Part shown: positions 6,924 through 13,929 of the stretch, in pieces
Layout of the letters: each line of letters opens with the position of its first letter
How positions within the stretch are numbered: the first letter of the stretch is position 1
Assembly: GCA_002351705.1 (NCBI GenBank)
Contig: DEHC01000041.1
Location: 1 to 15,400, forward strand
Origin: Gammaproteobacteria bacterium UBA2810
GTDB lineage: Bacteria; Pseudomonadota; Gammaproteobacteria; Enterobacterales; Succinivibrionaceae
Reading direction: 5' to 3'
Length of the DNA: 15,400 nt
The notes under the pieces: model-generated
What the model saw: only the letters and a program-made list of their open reading frames with translations
What the model was told of the DNA's origin: nothing
The model's database searches: none
Made by a program: the position numbers and the translations under genes

Positions 6924-6989
6924 GGATCCGGCTGCCTGTGCCCCGCAGCGAAGCGGCTCAGGCGGCGGGGTGTATGTGCACCCGGATCC
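6924..6989 (-). promoter_or_regulatory. Structured leader with nested inverted repeats upstream of sanA
   Basis: A perfect 8-bp outer stem, GGATCCGG (6924-6931) with CCGGATCC (6982-6989), encloses a 5-bp stem, GCCTG (6934-6938) with CAGGC (6959-6963). That stem in turn encloses CCGC/GCGG (6943-6946 with 6953-6956). A competing hairpin, GGGTG (6968-6972) with CACCC (6979-6983), overlaps the outer stem by 2 nt. No T-run follows on the minus strand, so it is not an intrinsic terminator. The stem strand at 6959-6963 could alternatively pair with 6913-6917, which contains the likely Shine-Dalgarno. That switching idea is inference. Confidence 0.4.
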
Positions 6990-7022
6990 ATTAAGGCAGA
7001 CGCTATGCCGCATCAGCAGGCG

Positions 7023-7298
7023 TCAGAGGACGCCGCGGACGTGGGGAGCCTTGCCGAGCGCCTCGTAGAGGCTCCTCAGCTGCTCGTCCGACTCAAGCCT
7101 TACCGTGACCTTGAGCGAGACATAGGAGCCGTTCCTGCTCGTATGCTTCTCGAAGGGCCTCAGGATTTCCATGGCAAAGTCATTGACTATCACCGACGTG
7201 ACTGAATCCTCGAGCTCCGGCCTGTTGCTGCCGAGAACCCTGAAGCCGAACTCGCAGGGAAAATCAAGATACTTTCCCATCTCTGTGCTTATAGCCAT
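7023..7298 (-). CDS. ybeD: YbeD/DUF493 family protein
   Basis: The protein has 91 residues against 87 for E. coli YbeD. It aligns along its length: KYLDFPCEFGFRVLG at the start, PELEDSVTSVI, then NGSYVSLKVTVRLESDEQL, and a C-terminus SLYEALGKAPHVRGVL, which resembles the ELGKIDIVRMVL ending of the E. coli protein. The fold resembles an ACT-like regulatory domain, and the function is not established. The start is ATG 7298, with GAGG (complement of 7305-7308) 6 nt upstream. The frame stays open back to 7409 inside dacA, but that part has no family similarity. In many gammaproteobacteria ybeD lies between dacA and lipB; here dacA is present but lipB is not the next gene. Confidence 0.9.
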   Translation of the reverse strand: MAISTEMGKYLDFPCEFGFRVLGSNRPELEDSVTSVIVNDFAMEILRPFEKHTSRNGSYVSLKVTVRLESDEQLRSLYEALGKAPHVRGVL

Positions 7299-7316
7299 AA
7301 TGAGCCTCGCTTTAAG

Positions 7317-7335
7317 GGCCGCCATCCTGGCGGCC
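7317..7335. other. Strong hairpin between dacA and ybeD
   Basis: A perfect 7-bp GC-only stem, GGCCGCC (7317-7323) with GGCGGCC (7329-7335), closes a 5-nt loop. It lies in the 59-bp gap between the dacA stop and the ybeD start. No T-run follows on the minus strand. It could mark partial attenuation or an RNA processing or stability site within the operon. Confidence 0.4.
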
Positions 7336-7357
7336 TTCTGAAAACTTTGGGGGAATT

Positions 7358-8656
7358 TTAGAGGAAGAGGTGCATGAACCAGTCCCAGATCTTGCCGAGG
7401 AACCCGCACTCGTTAATCTCGTTGAGCGCGACGAGCGGATACTCCCCGACCTTTTCGTCACCGCTCTTCACGGTGATGGTTCCGAGCTCGGTGCCGGCCT
7501 TTATCGGGGCCTTCAGATCATTGGTCTTCAGGGTGTACTCGACCTGGAACGAGTCTCCCTTGTTCCTCGGCATTACCTCGGAGATGTCCGCGGCAGCGCC
7601 GAGCTGCACCTCGTTGGTGTCGCCGTAGTAGACCCTGGCGGTGCCGAGGGCGGTTTTGCCCTTGACCGGAGTGAACCTTCTGTAGAAGTTGTAGCCGTAG
7701 AGCATCAGCTTCTTCGCCTCCTGCGCCCTCGCCTTCTCGGACTGCGCGCCGATGATGACGGCGATGAGCCTCATGCCGGGGTTCTCCTTCGAGAGGCCGG
7801 AGGCCACGAGGTTGTAGCCGACCTCGGAGAGGTGGCCGGTCTTGATGCCGTCAAACTCCATGGAGGTGTCCCACAGCAGGCGGTTCCTGTTGTACTGCTT
7901 GATCTTGTTGAAGGTGAACTCTTTGATGGAGTAGATGCGGTACTCGTCCGGCTCGTCCCTGATGAGGGCGCGGCTCAGAATGCCGAGATCGTAGGCAGTG
8001 GAGTAGTGGTTCTCGTCGAAGAGTCCGTGGGCGTTAACGAAATGGGTGTTCTTCATGCCGAGGTAGTCGGCCCACTGGTTCATCAGGTCGGCAAAGGCGT
8101 CCTGGCTGCCGGCGATCCTCTCGGCCATGGCGACGCAGGCGTCATTGCCGGACTGGATGATGATGCCGTAGTTGAGGTCCTTCACCGATACGGTGTCCCC
8201 GACCTTGATGAACATCTTGGAGGAGTCGCTGTACTTCTTTGACCACGCGTTCTCCGAGATCATGACCTGATCGTCATAGTGCAGGCGCCCGGCCATGATT
8301 TCCTGGCCGATGATGTAGGAGGTCATCATCTTGGTGAGCGAGGCAGGGTAAATTCTCTCATGCTCGTTCTGTCCGAGGAGGACGCGCCCGGTCTCGGAGT
8401 CCATCAGCATCCAGGCCTTGGCGTTTATTACAGGAGGCTCAGGCATGATGTCGCGCATGGCAGCCGCAGGGTTCGGCTTCGGCGCCGATGAATTCCCCGG
8501 AACCGGAGCTGCGCTGTTGCCGGGCCTCGGTGCGGGGGCTGGAGCCTGGCTGTTGCCCGGCCTCGGAGCCGGAGCGGGTGCCGGTGCGGCAATGGCCGAG
8601 CACGCGGCTGCGGCGGCTATGAAAAGTCCGATTGTGAAATTTCTGATCCTGTTCAT
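7358..8656 (-). CDS. dacA: D-alanyl-D-alanine carboxypeptidase (PBP5/6 family)
   Basis: The protein has 432 residues and removes the terminal D-Ala from peptidoglycan pentapeptides in the periplasm. A signal peptide covers about 1-23 (cleavage likely after AIA). Active-site motifs are SLTK (S106, K109), SGN (169-171) and KTG (272-274). After the catalytic domain comes the beta-rich PBP5 C-terminal domain (about 325-415). The end, GFLGKIWDWFMHLFL, is an amphipathic helix of the type that holds PBP5 on the outer face of the inner membrane. The odd feature is a Pro/Ala-rich linker at about 24-63 with repeated APAPAPRPGNS units, which E. coli DacA lacks. The gene follows rlpA after a 184-bp gap. 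The Shine-Dalgarno is weak (GGGG about 12 nt upstream). Confidence 0.95.
   Translation of the reverse strand: MNRIRNFTIGLFIAAAAACSAIAAPAPAPAPRPGNSQAPAPAPRPGNSAAPVPGNSSAPKPNPAAAMRDIMPEPPVINAKAWMLMDSETGRVLLGQNEHERIYPASLTKMMTSYIIGQEIMAGRLHYDDQVMISENAWSKKYSDSSKMFIKVGDTVSVKDLNYGIIIQSGNDACVAMAERIAGSQDAFADLMNQWADYLGMKNTHFVNAHGLFDENHYSTAYDLGILSRALIRDEPDEYRIYSIKEFTFNKIKQYNRNRLLWDTSMEFDGIKTGHLSEVGYNLVASGLSKENPGMRLIAVIIGAQSEKARAQEAKKLMLYGYNFYRRFTPVKGKTALGTARVYYGDTNEVQLGAAADISEVMPRNKGDSFQVEYTLKTNDLKAPIKAGTELGTITVKSGDEKVGEYPLVALNEINECGFLGKIWDWFMHLFL
8486..8581 (-). repeat. In-frame tandem repeat encoding the DacA Pro/Ala linker
   Basis: Two full 36-bp units encode APAPAPRPGNS plus Q or A (residues 26-37 and 38-49). 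A shortened third unit encodes APVPGNSS (residues 50-57). The DNA copies are similar but not identical, for example in synonymous Gly/Pro/Ala codons. This suggests duplication by slippage followed by drift or selection on the protein. Confidence 0.7.
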
Positions 8657-8807
8657 TGGCTATCTGCCCCGGAATATTTTCCTGGGCTCCTCTTTCTGGG
8701 CATTACTGGCATTTTATTTTAGCAGATGAAAGGGCGGGCGGCGGGAAAACCGTGACGGATATCTCAGAGAAACGTGTTCTGGTGCAGTGAGGCGTGGATT
8801 TTAACGG

Positions 8808-8830
8808 GGCAGGCCCGGAGAGAGCCTGCC
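8808..8830. other. Hairpin between rlpA and dacA
   Basis: A perfect 7-bp stem, GGCAGGC (8808-8814) with GCCTGCC (8824-8830), closes a 9-nt loop 10 bp after the rlpA stop. In the transcribed (minus) direction it is preceded by an A-run but followed only by CCGTTAAAATCC, so it would be a poor terminator. On the plus strand a GTTTTT follows. Partial attenuation before dacA, or transcript 3'-end stabilisation, is plausible. Confidence 0.45.
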
Positions 8831-8840
8831 GTTTTTGAGA

Positions 8841-9713
8841 TTACTGCGGATAGACGAGGAACGCGTCGCGGTAGCCGGCGGTCCTGACGGTCTCGAGGAT
8901 CGACTCGGCCTTCCCGGGGAGGTACGGGCCGCTCGTAAGCTTGTAGGAGGAGTCGCCGTACTTCGAGATCTTCGCGCTGACGCCGGCCTTCTGCCTGATT
9001 TCCTTCGCCGCGGTCCAGGCCTTGTCGAGGGAGCTGGTCACCAGGATCTGGACGTTCTTCGAGTGGACTTTCGCGTCAAGCACATCGCCGTTTGCGGGAC
9101 GCGGCACCTTTATGAGGTCGACCCTCACCATAGCGGTGCCGGGCTTCACGATGCCGAGCTTGAGAGCCGCCCCCTGGGAGAGATCGATGATGCGGTCGTC
9201 ATGGAACGGGCCGCGGTCATTGACCCTCACGATGAGCTGGCGCTTGTTCTCGAGGTTCGTGATCTTCACGTAGCTCGGGAGGGGAAGGTTCTTGTGCGCG
9301 GCGCTGATGCCCATCTGGTCATAGACCTCGCCGTTCGAGGTCTTCTCGCCGTGGAAGCCGGGTCCGTACCAGGAGGCAAGGCCCTCCTCAGAGTAGGCCT
9401 CGATGTCAGTCCAGACCTCGTAGCTCTGGCCCTTTACCGTATAGTCCTTGTTGCCTATTCTGCTGTATGGCTCATAGTGCGGTGTCACTCCCTTGACATC
9501 CTTGTAGCTGACATAGGGATGAGCCGCATTGTAGAGGAATGACTTGTCATATCCGAGCGAGTAGTTCTTTCTTCTTACAAGAACTTCGGGCTCTGCGGAG
9601 GTTCTTGCTGCGGGCCCGGGCGCAGCTGCCTGCTCGGTTGTCGCGCATGAACAGAGGAGACCTGCCGCGGCAGCGCCTGCAAGGAGCGCGGCTGTGAAAT
9701 TCCTGACTGACAT
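8841..9713 (-). CDS. rlpA: RlpA, septal ring lytic transglycosylase lipoprotein
   Basis: The protein has 290 residues. The signal peptide ends in a lipobox, LCSC, with the lipidated Cys at 23, so it is an outer-membrane-type lipoprotein. A double-psi beta-barrel domain (about 111-201) contains the RlpA block ASWYGPGFHGEKTSNGEVYD, then SAAHKNLPLPSYVKITNL and VRVNDRGPFHDDRIIDLS. A SPOR domain (about 220-290) recognises glycan strands lacking stem peptides at division sites. In Pseudomonas, RlpA cleaves such naked glycans; some other homologues may have lost activity, and the conserved H140 and D172-D173 region here suggests an active form. Its ATG directly follows the mltB TAA stop, so translation is likely coupled. 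The only Shine-Dalgarno candidate, GGAGAG, is about 12 nt away. Confidence 0.94.
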   Translation of the reverse strand: MSVRNFTAALLAGAAAAGLLCSCATTEQAAAPGPAARTSAEPEVLVRRKNYSLGYDKSFLYNAAHPYVSYKDVKGVTPHYEPYSRIGNKDYTVKGQSYEVWTDIEAYSEEGLASWYGPGFHGEKTSNGEVYDQMGISAAHKNLPLPSYVKITNLENKRQLIVRVNDRGPFHDDRIIDLSQGAALKLGIVKPGTAMVRVDLIKVPRPANGDVLDAKVHSKNVQILVTSSLDKAWTAAKEIRQKAGVSAKISKYGDSSYKLTSGPYLPGKAESILETVRTAGYRDAFLVYPQ

Positions 9714-10727
9714 TTATCTTGTTGCTCTCCGGTTCTCTTCATCCAGCCCGGCCCTGATCTTCTCGCTGAGCTGGTAAACCGCCATCGCATAAAGCGGACT
9801 GTGGTTGTATCTGGTAATAACGTAAAAATTCTTCGAGACAACATAATAATGCGGGGCTTTCTCGTCTTCAAGACGCAAAAGCTTGACGTAGCTATCAGGA
9901 TGGAGATTTTTATCCCCTATGGCGGTCACTCCGGCGGCCTTGAGGCGGCTGTAGGGGAGGTCAACCTTCAGCGACTTGTCGAGGAGGAGCGATCCGGGAA
10001 CGGAGCCTCCCGGCATACCTGCCTCCCATGCGGACTGGCCGTCCTTCACCCAGCCGGACTTCTGGAAATACTTCGCCACGCTTCCTATCGCGTCAACCGG
10101 GCTCCTGAAGAGATCGACCTTCCCGTCATGATCGAAGTCCGTCGTGAGGCGGAGGTAGTTTGACGGCATGAACTGGCACATGCCCATCGCGCCGGCGTAG
10201 GATCCGAGCTTGTCCCGGTAGCCCCAGCCCTCGCGGTCGGCGAGCTTCACGAAGTTCGCGAACTCGCTCCTGAAGTACTTTCCGCGCTTCGGGTAGTTGA
10301 AGCCGAGCGTATAGAGCGCGTCAAGCACCTCGTACTTTCCCATGTTCGCGCCATAGCCGGTCTCGACGCCGATTATCGCGGTGATTATCTCGGGATTCAC
10401 CCCTGTCTCGCGGTAGGCGTCCTCAAGGGAGTAGCGCCATTCCTTCATGAAGGCGATGCCGTCCCTTATCCTCTTGTCAGTGATGAAGATCTTCCGGTAC
10501 TCGTACCAGGGCTTCGCCTCGCCCGGCCTGTTCATGGCCTTGATGATCGAGGGTCGGATCCTGGCCTCCCTGTAGGCCTTCTCGAGGCTCTTAAGCGGGA
10601 CGCCGTGCTCCGCGCTGAGCTCCCTGAGATATGCACGGTCAGCCTCTGTAAGCTCGGCAGACAGGGCTGACGCCGGAAGGACTGCGGCAAGAGTAAGGGC
10701 AAGCATTCTGCTGGTGAAGGATTTCAA
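9714..10727 (-). CDS. mltB: MltB, membrane-bound or periplasmic lytic murein transglycosylase B
   Basis: The protein has 337 residues and cleaves the MurNAc-GlcNAc bond to give 1,6-anhydro ends. The catalytic Glu is E122 in IIGVETGYG. Other family blocks are YPKRGKYFRSEFANFVKLA (145-163), SYAGAMGMCQFMPSNY (176-191), the EF-hand-like DFDHDGKVDL (198-207) and, near the end, SKNFYVITRYNHSPLYAMAVYQLSE. The signal peptide (about 1-24, ending ALSA) has no lipobox, unlike E. coli MltB, so a soluble periplasmic form is predicted. The ATG overlaps the rodA stop by 4 bp. mltB in this cluster is the pseudomonad-type arrangement; in E. coli mltB lies elsewhere. Confidence 0.94.
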   Translation of the reverse strand: MKSFTSRMLALTLAAVLPASALSAELTEADRAYLRELSAEHGVPLKSLEKAYREARIRPSIIKAMNRPGEAKPWYEYRKIFITDKRIRDGIAFMKEWRYSLEDAYRETGVNPEIITAIIGVETGYGANMGKYEVLDALYTLGFNYPKRGKYFRSEFANFVKLADREGWGYRDKLGSYAGAMGMCQFMPSNYLRLTTDFDHDGKVDLFRSPVDAIGSVAKYFQKSGWVKDGQSAWEAGMPGGSVPGSLLLDKSLKVDLPYSRLKAAGVTAIGDKNLHPDSYVKLLRLEDEKAPHYYVVSKNFYVITRYNHSPLYAMAVYQLSEKIRAGLDEENRRATR

Positions 10728-11824
10728 AAGAGCTTCTCCTCTTTGTGGGTTTGGATCGACATGAGTATGCCGAAGCCGGCGCAGATTGAGACCATCGAGG
10801 TTCCGCCGAAGCTTATGAGCGGGAGCGGCACTCCCACGACAGGAAGAAGGCCGCTGACCATGCCGATGTTTATGAAGATGTAGATGAAGAACGTTACCGT
10901 GATCGCGCCTCCGAGCAGCTTGCCGAAGGTCGTCGAGGCATGCGCGCTGATGTAGGCGGATCTGAAAAGGACATAGAGGTACATGAACATGAGGAGGACG
11001 AAGCCGACCAGGCCGAACTCCTCGGCGAACACCGCATAGGCGAAGTCGGTGTGCCTCTCGGGGAGGAACTCGAGCTTGGTCTGAGTTCCGTTGAGCCAGC
11101 CCTTGCCGAAGAGACCGCCGGAGCCTATAGCGATCTTCGACTGGATGATGTGGTACCCGGAGCCGAGCGGATCCGACTCGGGATCCATGAAGGTGAGTAT
11201 TCTCTGGCGCTGGTAGTCATGCATGAAGAACTTCCAGTGGATCGGGATATACGCGCCGGCCGCCCCGCCGATGAGGCAGATGAGAAGCTTGCTCATTCCG
11301 GCGAGGAAAATGACCACGGAGCCGGAGAAGGCGACCAGGACCGCCGTGCCGAGATCCGGCTGTATGACAATTAGTCCTGTCGGGATGAGGACGACAAGGA
11401 ACGCGAGTATTACGTAGGAGAACCTGATGGGGATTGAGCGCTTCGTGATGAAGGCGGCCACCGCAATCGGCATGATCACCTTGAGGAACTCCGAGGGCTG
11501 GAACTTGATGATGCCGAGATCAAGCCAGCGCCTCGCGCCCATGTTGACCGTGCCGAACTTCCAGACGAGTATGAGGAGGAGCACGCACCCGGCGTAGGCA
11601 GGGAGGGCCCAGCGGCAGTAGAAGTCCGGCGGAAGCTGCGCGAGGATGAGCATGAAGGTGAGTGCCAGGGCGACATTCCTGAGCTGCCCGAGGAACATGG
11701 ACATGTCCTGCCCGGACGACGAGTAGAGGTTGAGCATCCCGACGCCTATGAGCACAAGGAGCCCCAGGAAGAGCGGGGTATCTATCTTGATGCCCTTGAT
11801 GAATCTGAGAAGATTTTTAAGCAT
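10724..11824 (-). CDS. rodA: RodA, SEDS-family peptidoglycan glycosyltransferase
   Basis: The protein has 366 residues from the chosen start (E. coli RodA 370). It is a polytopic inner-membrane protein with about ten hydrophobic segments. It polymerises lipid II into glycan strands in a complex with PBP2. SEDS hallmarks include MGARRWLDLG, KFQPSEFLKV with E112, QPDLGTA, the long periplasmic loop ending PERHTDFAYAVFAEEFG with the essential Asp at 260, and VGVPLPLISFGGTSM near the end. The start is ATG 11824 (MLKNLLRFIKG). The frame runs back to 11941, but the additional 39 residues are not hydrophobic and not family-like. The Shine-Dalgarno is weak. A candidate internal promoter lies in the 134-bp gap after mrdA. 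Confidence 0.95.
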   Translation of the reverse strand: MLKNLLRFIKGIKIDTPLFLGLLVLIGVGMLNLYSSSGQDMSMFLGQLRNVALALTFMLILAQLPPDFYCRWALPAYAGCVLLLILVWKFGTVNMGARRWLDLGIIKFQPSEFLKVIMPIAVAAFITKRSIPIRFSYVILAFLVVLIPTGLIVIQPDLGTAVLVAFSGSVVIFLAGMSKLLICLIGGAAGAYIPIHWKFFMHDYQRQRILTFMDPESDPLGSGYHIIQSKIAIGSGGLFGKGWLNGTQTKLEFLPERHTDFAYAVFAEEFGLVGFVLLMFMYLYVLFRSAYISAHASTTFGKLLGGAITVTFFIYIFINIGMVSGLLPVVGVPLPLISFGGTSMVSICAGFGILMSIQTHKEEKLF

Positions 11825-11899
11825 TGCGTCTGGACTTTCTTCAGGATAACAAAACGGACAGCGGATCAGCGGAACCCGGCACCATCCGGGCGCACCGGA

Positions 11900-11908
11900 A
11901 TTATAACA
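11900..11908 (-). promoter_or_regulatory. Extended -10 promoter upstream of rodA
   Basis: The minus strand reads TGTTATAAT (11908-11900), a perfect extended -10 element. The position 17 bp upstream is CAGTGC (11928-11923), a poor -35 box, as is common for extended -10 promoters. It lies about 76 bp upstream of the rodA start and could drive rodA, mltB and rlpA independently of mrdA. Confidence 0.5.
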
Positions 11909-11923
11909 GATGGAGGAGGGGCG

Positions 11924-11957
11924 CACTGCCGCGCCTGGCACGGACCAGCCTGCAGTG
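11924..11957. other. Imperfect hairpin just after mrdA
   Basis: CACTGC (11924-11929) pairs with GCAGTG (11952-11957), and an inner CTGG/CCAG pairing lies between them. There is no T-run on the minus strand, so it is not a clear terminator. It starts 2 bp after the mrdA stop and partly overlaps the -35 region of the proposed rodA promoter. Confidence 0.3.
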
Positions 11958-11958
11958 A

Positions 11959-13926
11959 TTAATGCTCCTCGCCGTTTTCCTCTGTGCCCTCGCCTGCCTC
12001 TTTCCTCAGCTTCTCCTCGCGGGCCTTCTCCGTGGCCGGATCAAGATAGGCGTCAAGCATCCTCCGCACGAGCGGAGCTGCGAACCTCGAGCCGCCGCCG
12101 AGGTTCTCGAGGATGATGCCGGCAACGACCTTGGGCTGGTCAAAGGGGGCGAAGGCGACGAAGAGCGCGTTGTCGCGGTGCTCCTTCCTGATGGCGTTGG
12201 CGTTGTATTTCTGATCCTGCTTGATGCCGATGATCTGCGCCGTGCCGGACTTCCCCGCAGCGACATATCTCGCACCCGCGAAGGCGCGCCTTCCGGTTCC
12301 CTCCGGGCCGTTCACCACAAGGTACATGCCCTGGAGGGGAACCTTCCAGTTGAGCTCGCTGTTTGCCTTGATGATGAGGCTTCTGTCAGTGACATTCTGC
12401 TCCCTGCCCTCACGCGAGGCCGAGGCGAGCATGAAGTGCGGAACTACGTTGTGTCCGTGCTGGGTGAGAATCGAGTGGGCGCGCACGAGCTGCAGGAGCG
12501 TCGTTGTCCAGTAGCCCTGGCCGATGCCGATGGAGACTGTGTCGCCGGGGTACCAGTCCCTGTGGTGCCTCGCGCGCTTCCAGTCCCTCGAGGGGAGGTT
12601 GGCCATCGACTCTTCCATGACGTCGATGCCGGAGGGCTGGCCGAAGCCGAACATCGACATGTAGCGGTTGATGCGGTCAATGCCGGAGCGGTAGGCGAGA
12701 TCATAGAAGAAGGTGTCTGCCGAAATCTCGATGGCGCGGTAGATGTCCATCCAGCCGTGGCCCCACTTCCTCCAGTCCCTGAACTTGTGCGTGGAGCCCG
12801 GGAGGGTGAAGTACGGTGCTCCGAAGAACCTCGTGCCGGTCGTCACCATCTTCTCGTTGAGGCCCATGAACGCCATGAGCGGCTTGATGGTCGATGCCGG
12901 GGAGTAGTTGCCGACCGAGACGCGGTTGATGAGCGGGCGGTCTGGGTTGTTGAGGAGCTCAGAGTACTCCTTCCTCGTGATGCCCCTCACGAAGAGGTTC
13001 GGATCGTAGCTCGGTGACGAGACGCTCGCGAGGATCTCGCCGTTGTTAGGATCGATCATGATGAGGCCGGCCCTCTTTCCCTTGAGGAGCTCGTAGCCTT
13101 TCTTCTGGAGGTTCACGTCGATGGTCAGGTAAATGTCGTTGCCGGGCGTCGGCGCGTGCGACTCGATGACCCTGATCTCGCGGCCGCGGTTGTTGACCTC
13201 GACCTTCCTGTAGCCTGACTTCCCGTGGAGGAGATCCTCGTAGTACTTCTCGACCCCGAGCTTACCGATGTCCTGGGTTGCCGCGTAGTTCTCGGTCTTC
13301 CCCTCGGCGTCGATCTTCTCCTGGTCCTTGGTGTTGATCCTCGCGACGTAGCCGACCACATGGGTCAGGAGATCCCCCATGGGGTAGAAGCGCTTGAGCT
13401 TCGGGACCACGGAGAACTCCGGGAAGCGGAAGCGGTTGACGGCAAAGACCGCCATCTGCTTCTCGGTGAGCTTGTCCGTCACCGGGATCTGCTGGAAGGC
13501 GCGCCCCTGCCTGATCTGCTCCATGAAGGCCTTCTTGTCGTTCTCGTCGAGCCCGAGGCCGAGCATCCCGTTGATCTCGTCGTATGCCTTCTTTATGTCG
13601 TCGGATTTCGAGGGGGTCGCCACCAGGGCGTTGACCTGCCTGTTCTCGGCAAGGAGCACGCCGTTGCGGTCATAGATAAGCCCGCGGTCGGGCGCTATGG
13701 GGACAATCTTGATGCGGTTGTTGTCCGACTTGGTCTCATAGGTGGAGTATTCCTGGATCTGCAGCCGGTATTCCCTCACGAAGAGGACGCAGGTCAGGCA
13801 GATGATCACGAACATGGAAAAGCACAGGCGGCCGAAGACGGTGTTGCCCTCGTCGTCTGACTTGTCCTTCACCCTGTAGCGCTCCGCCGGCGTCTCCTTG
13901 CGGAACAGGGAAAACGGGAAGATCAT
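11959..13926 (-). CDS. mrdA: Penicillin-binding protein 2, elongasome transpeptidase
   Basis: The protein has 655 residues (E. coli PBP2 633). One N-terminal membrane anchor (about 31-52) leads to a periplasmic PBP dimerisation domain (about 60-245), starting with APDRGLIYDRNGVLLAEN, and then a transpeptidase domain. Active-site motifs are STIK (S345, K348 in YSPASTIKP), SAD (402-404) and KSGT (559-562, in AAGKSGTAQ). It crosslinks the strands made by RodA during lateral wall growth. The last roughly 30 residues form a charged, Glu/Lys-rich tail (KAREEKLRKEAGEG), which partly explains the added length. The ATG follows the rlmH stop by 3 bp, so translation is probably coupled. Confidence 0.96.
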   Translation of the reverse strand: MIFPFSLFRKETPAERYRVKDKSDDEGNTVFGRLCFSMFVIICLTCVLFVREYRLQIQEYSTYETKSDNNRIKIVPIAPDRGLIYDRNGVLLAENRQVNALVATPSKSDDIKKAYDEINGMLGLGLDENDKKAFMEQIRQGRAFQQIPVTDKLTEKQMAVFAVNRFRFPEFSVVPKLKRFYPMGDLLTHVVGYVARINTKDQEKIDAEGKTENYAATQDIGKLGVEKYYEDLLHGKSGYRKVEVNNRGREIRVIESHAPTPGNDIYLTIDVNLQKKGYELLKGKRAGLIMIDPNNGEILASVSSPSYDPNLFVRGITRKEYSELLNNPDRPLINRVSVGNYSPASTIKPLMAFMGLNEKMVTTGTRFFGAPYFTLPGSTHKFRDWRKWGHGWMDIYRAIEISADTFFYDLAYRSGIDRINRYMSMFGFGQPSGIDVMEESMANLPSRDWKRARHHRDWYPGDTVSIGIGQGYWTTTLLQLVRAHSILTQHGHNVVPHFMLASASREGREQNVTDRSLIIKANSELNWKVPLQGMYLVVNGPEGTGRRAFAGARYVAAGKSGTAQIIGIKQDQKYNANAIRKEHRDNALFVAFAPFDQPKVVAGIILENLGGGSRFAAPLVRRMLDAYLDPATEKAREEKLRKEAGEGTEENGEEH

Positions 13927-13929
13927 CGT

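Noticed and set aside
7299..7409. 37-residue N-terminal extension of YbeD overlapping dacA
   Set aside because: YbeD similarity starts at ATG 7298, which has a GAGG Shine-Dalgarno. The extension contains the intercistronic hairpin.
7370..8242. 290-codon forward open frame opposite dacA
   Set aside because: It is a Val/Asp/Gly/Leu-rich antisense reading of a strongly supported dacA. The long frame follows from the GC-rich third codon positions.
8808..8830. Rho-independent terminator between rlpA and dacA
   Set aside because: In the transcribed direction no T-run follows the stem, so it is listed only as a hairpin.
11825..11941. 39-residue N-terminal extension of RodA
   Set aside because: The added residues are not hydrophobic, do not match RodA, and include the probable promoter DNA. 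ATG 11824 gives the normal family length.
11962..13017. 351-codon forward open frame opposite mrdA
   Set aside because: Antisense shadow of PBP2 with no recognisable domain and biased composition.
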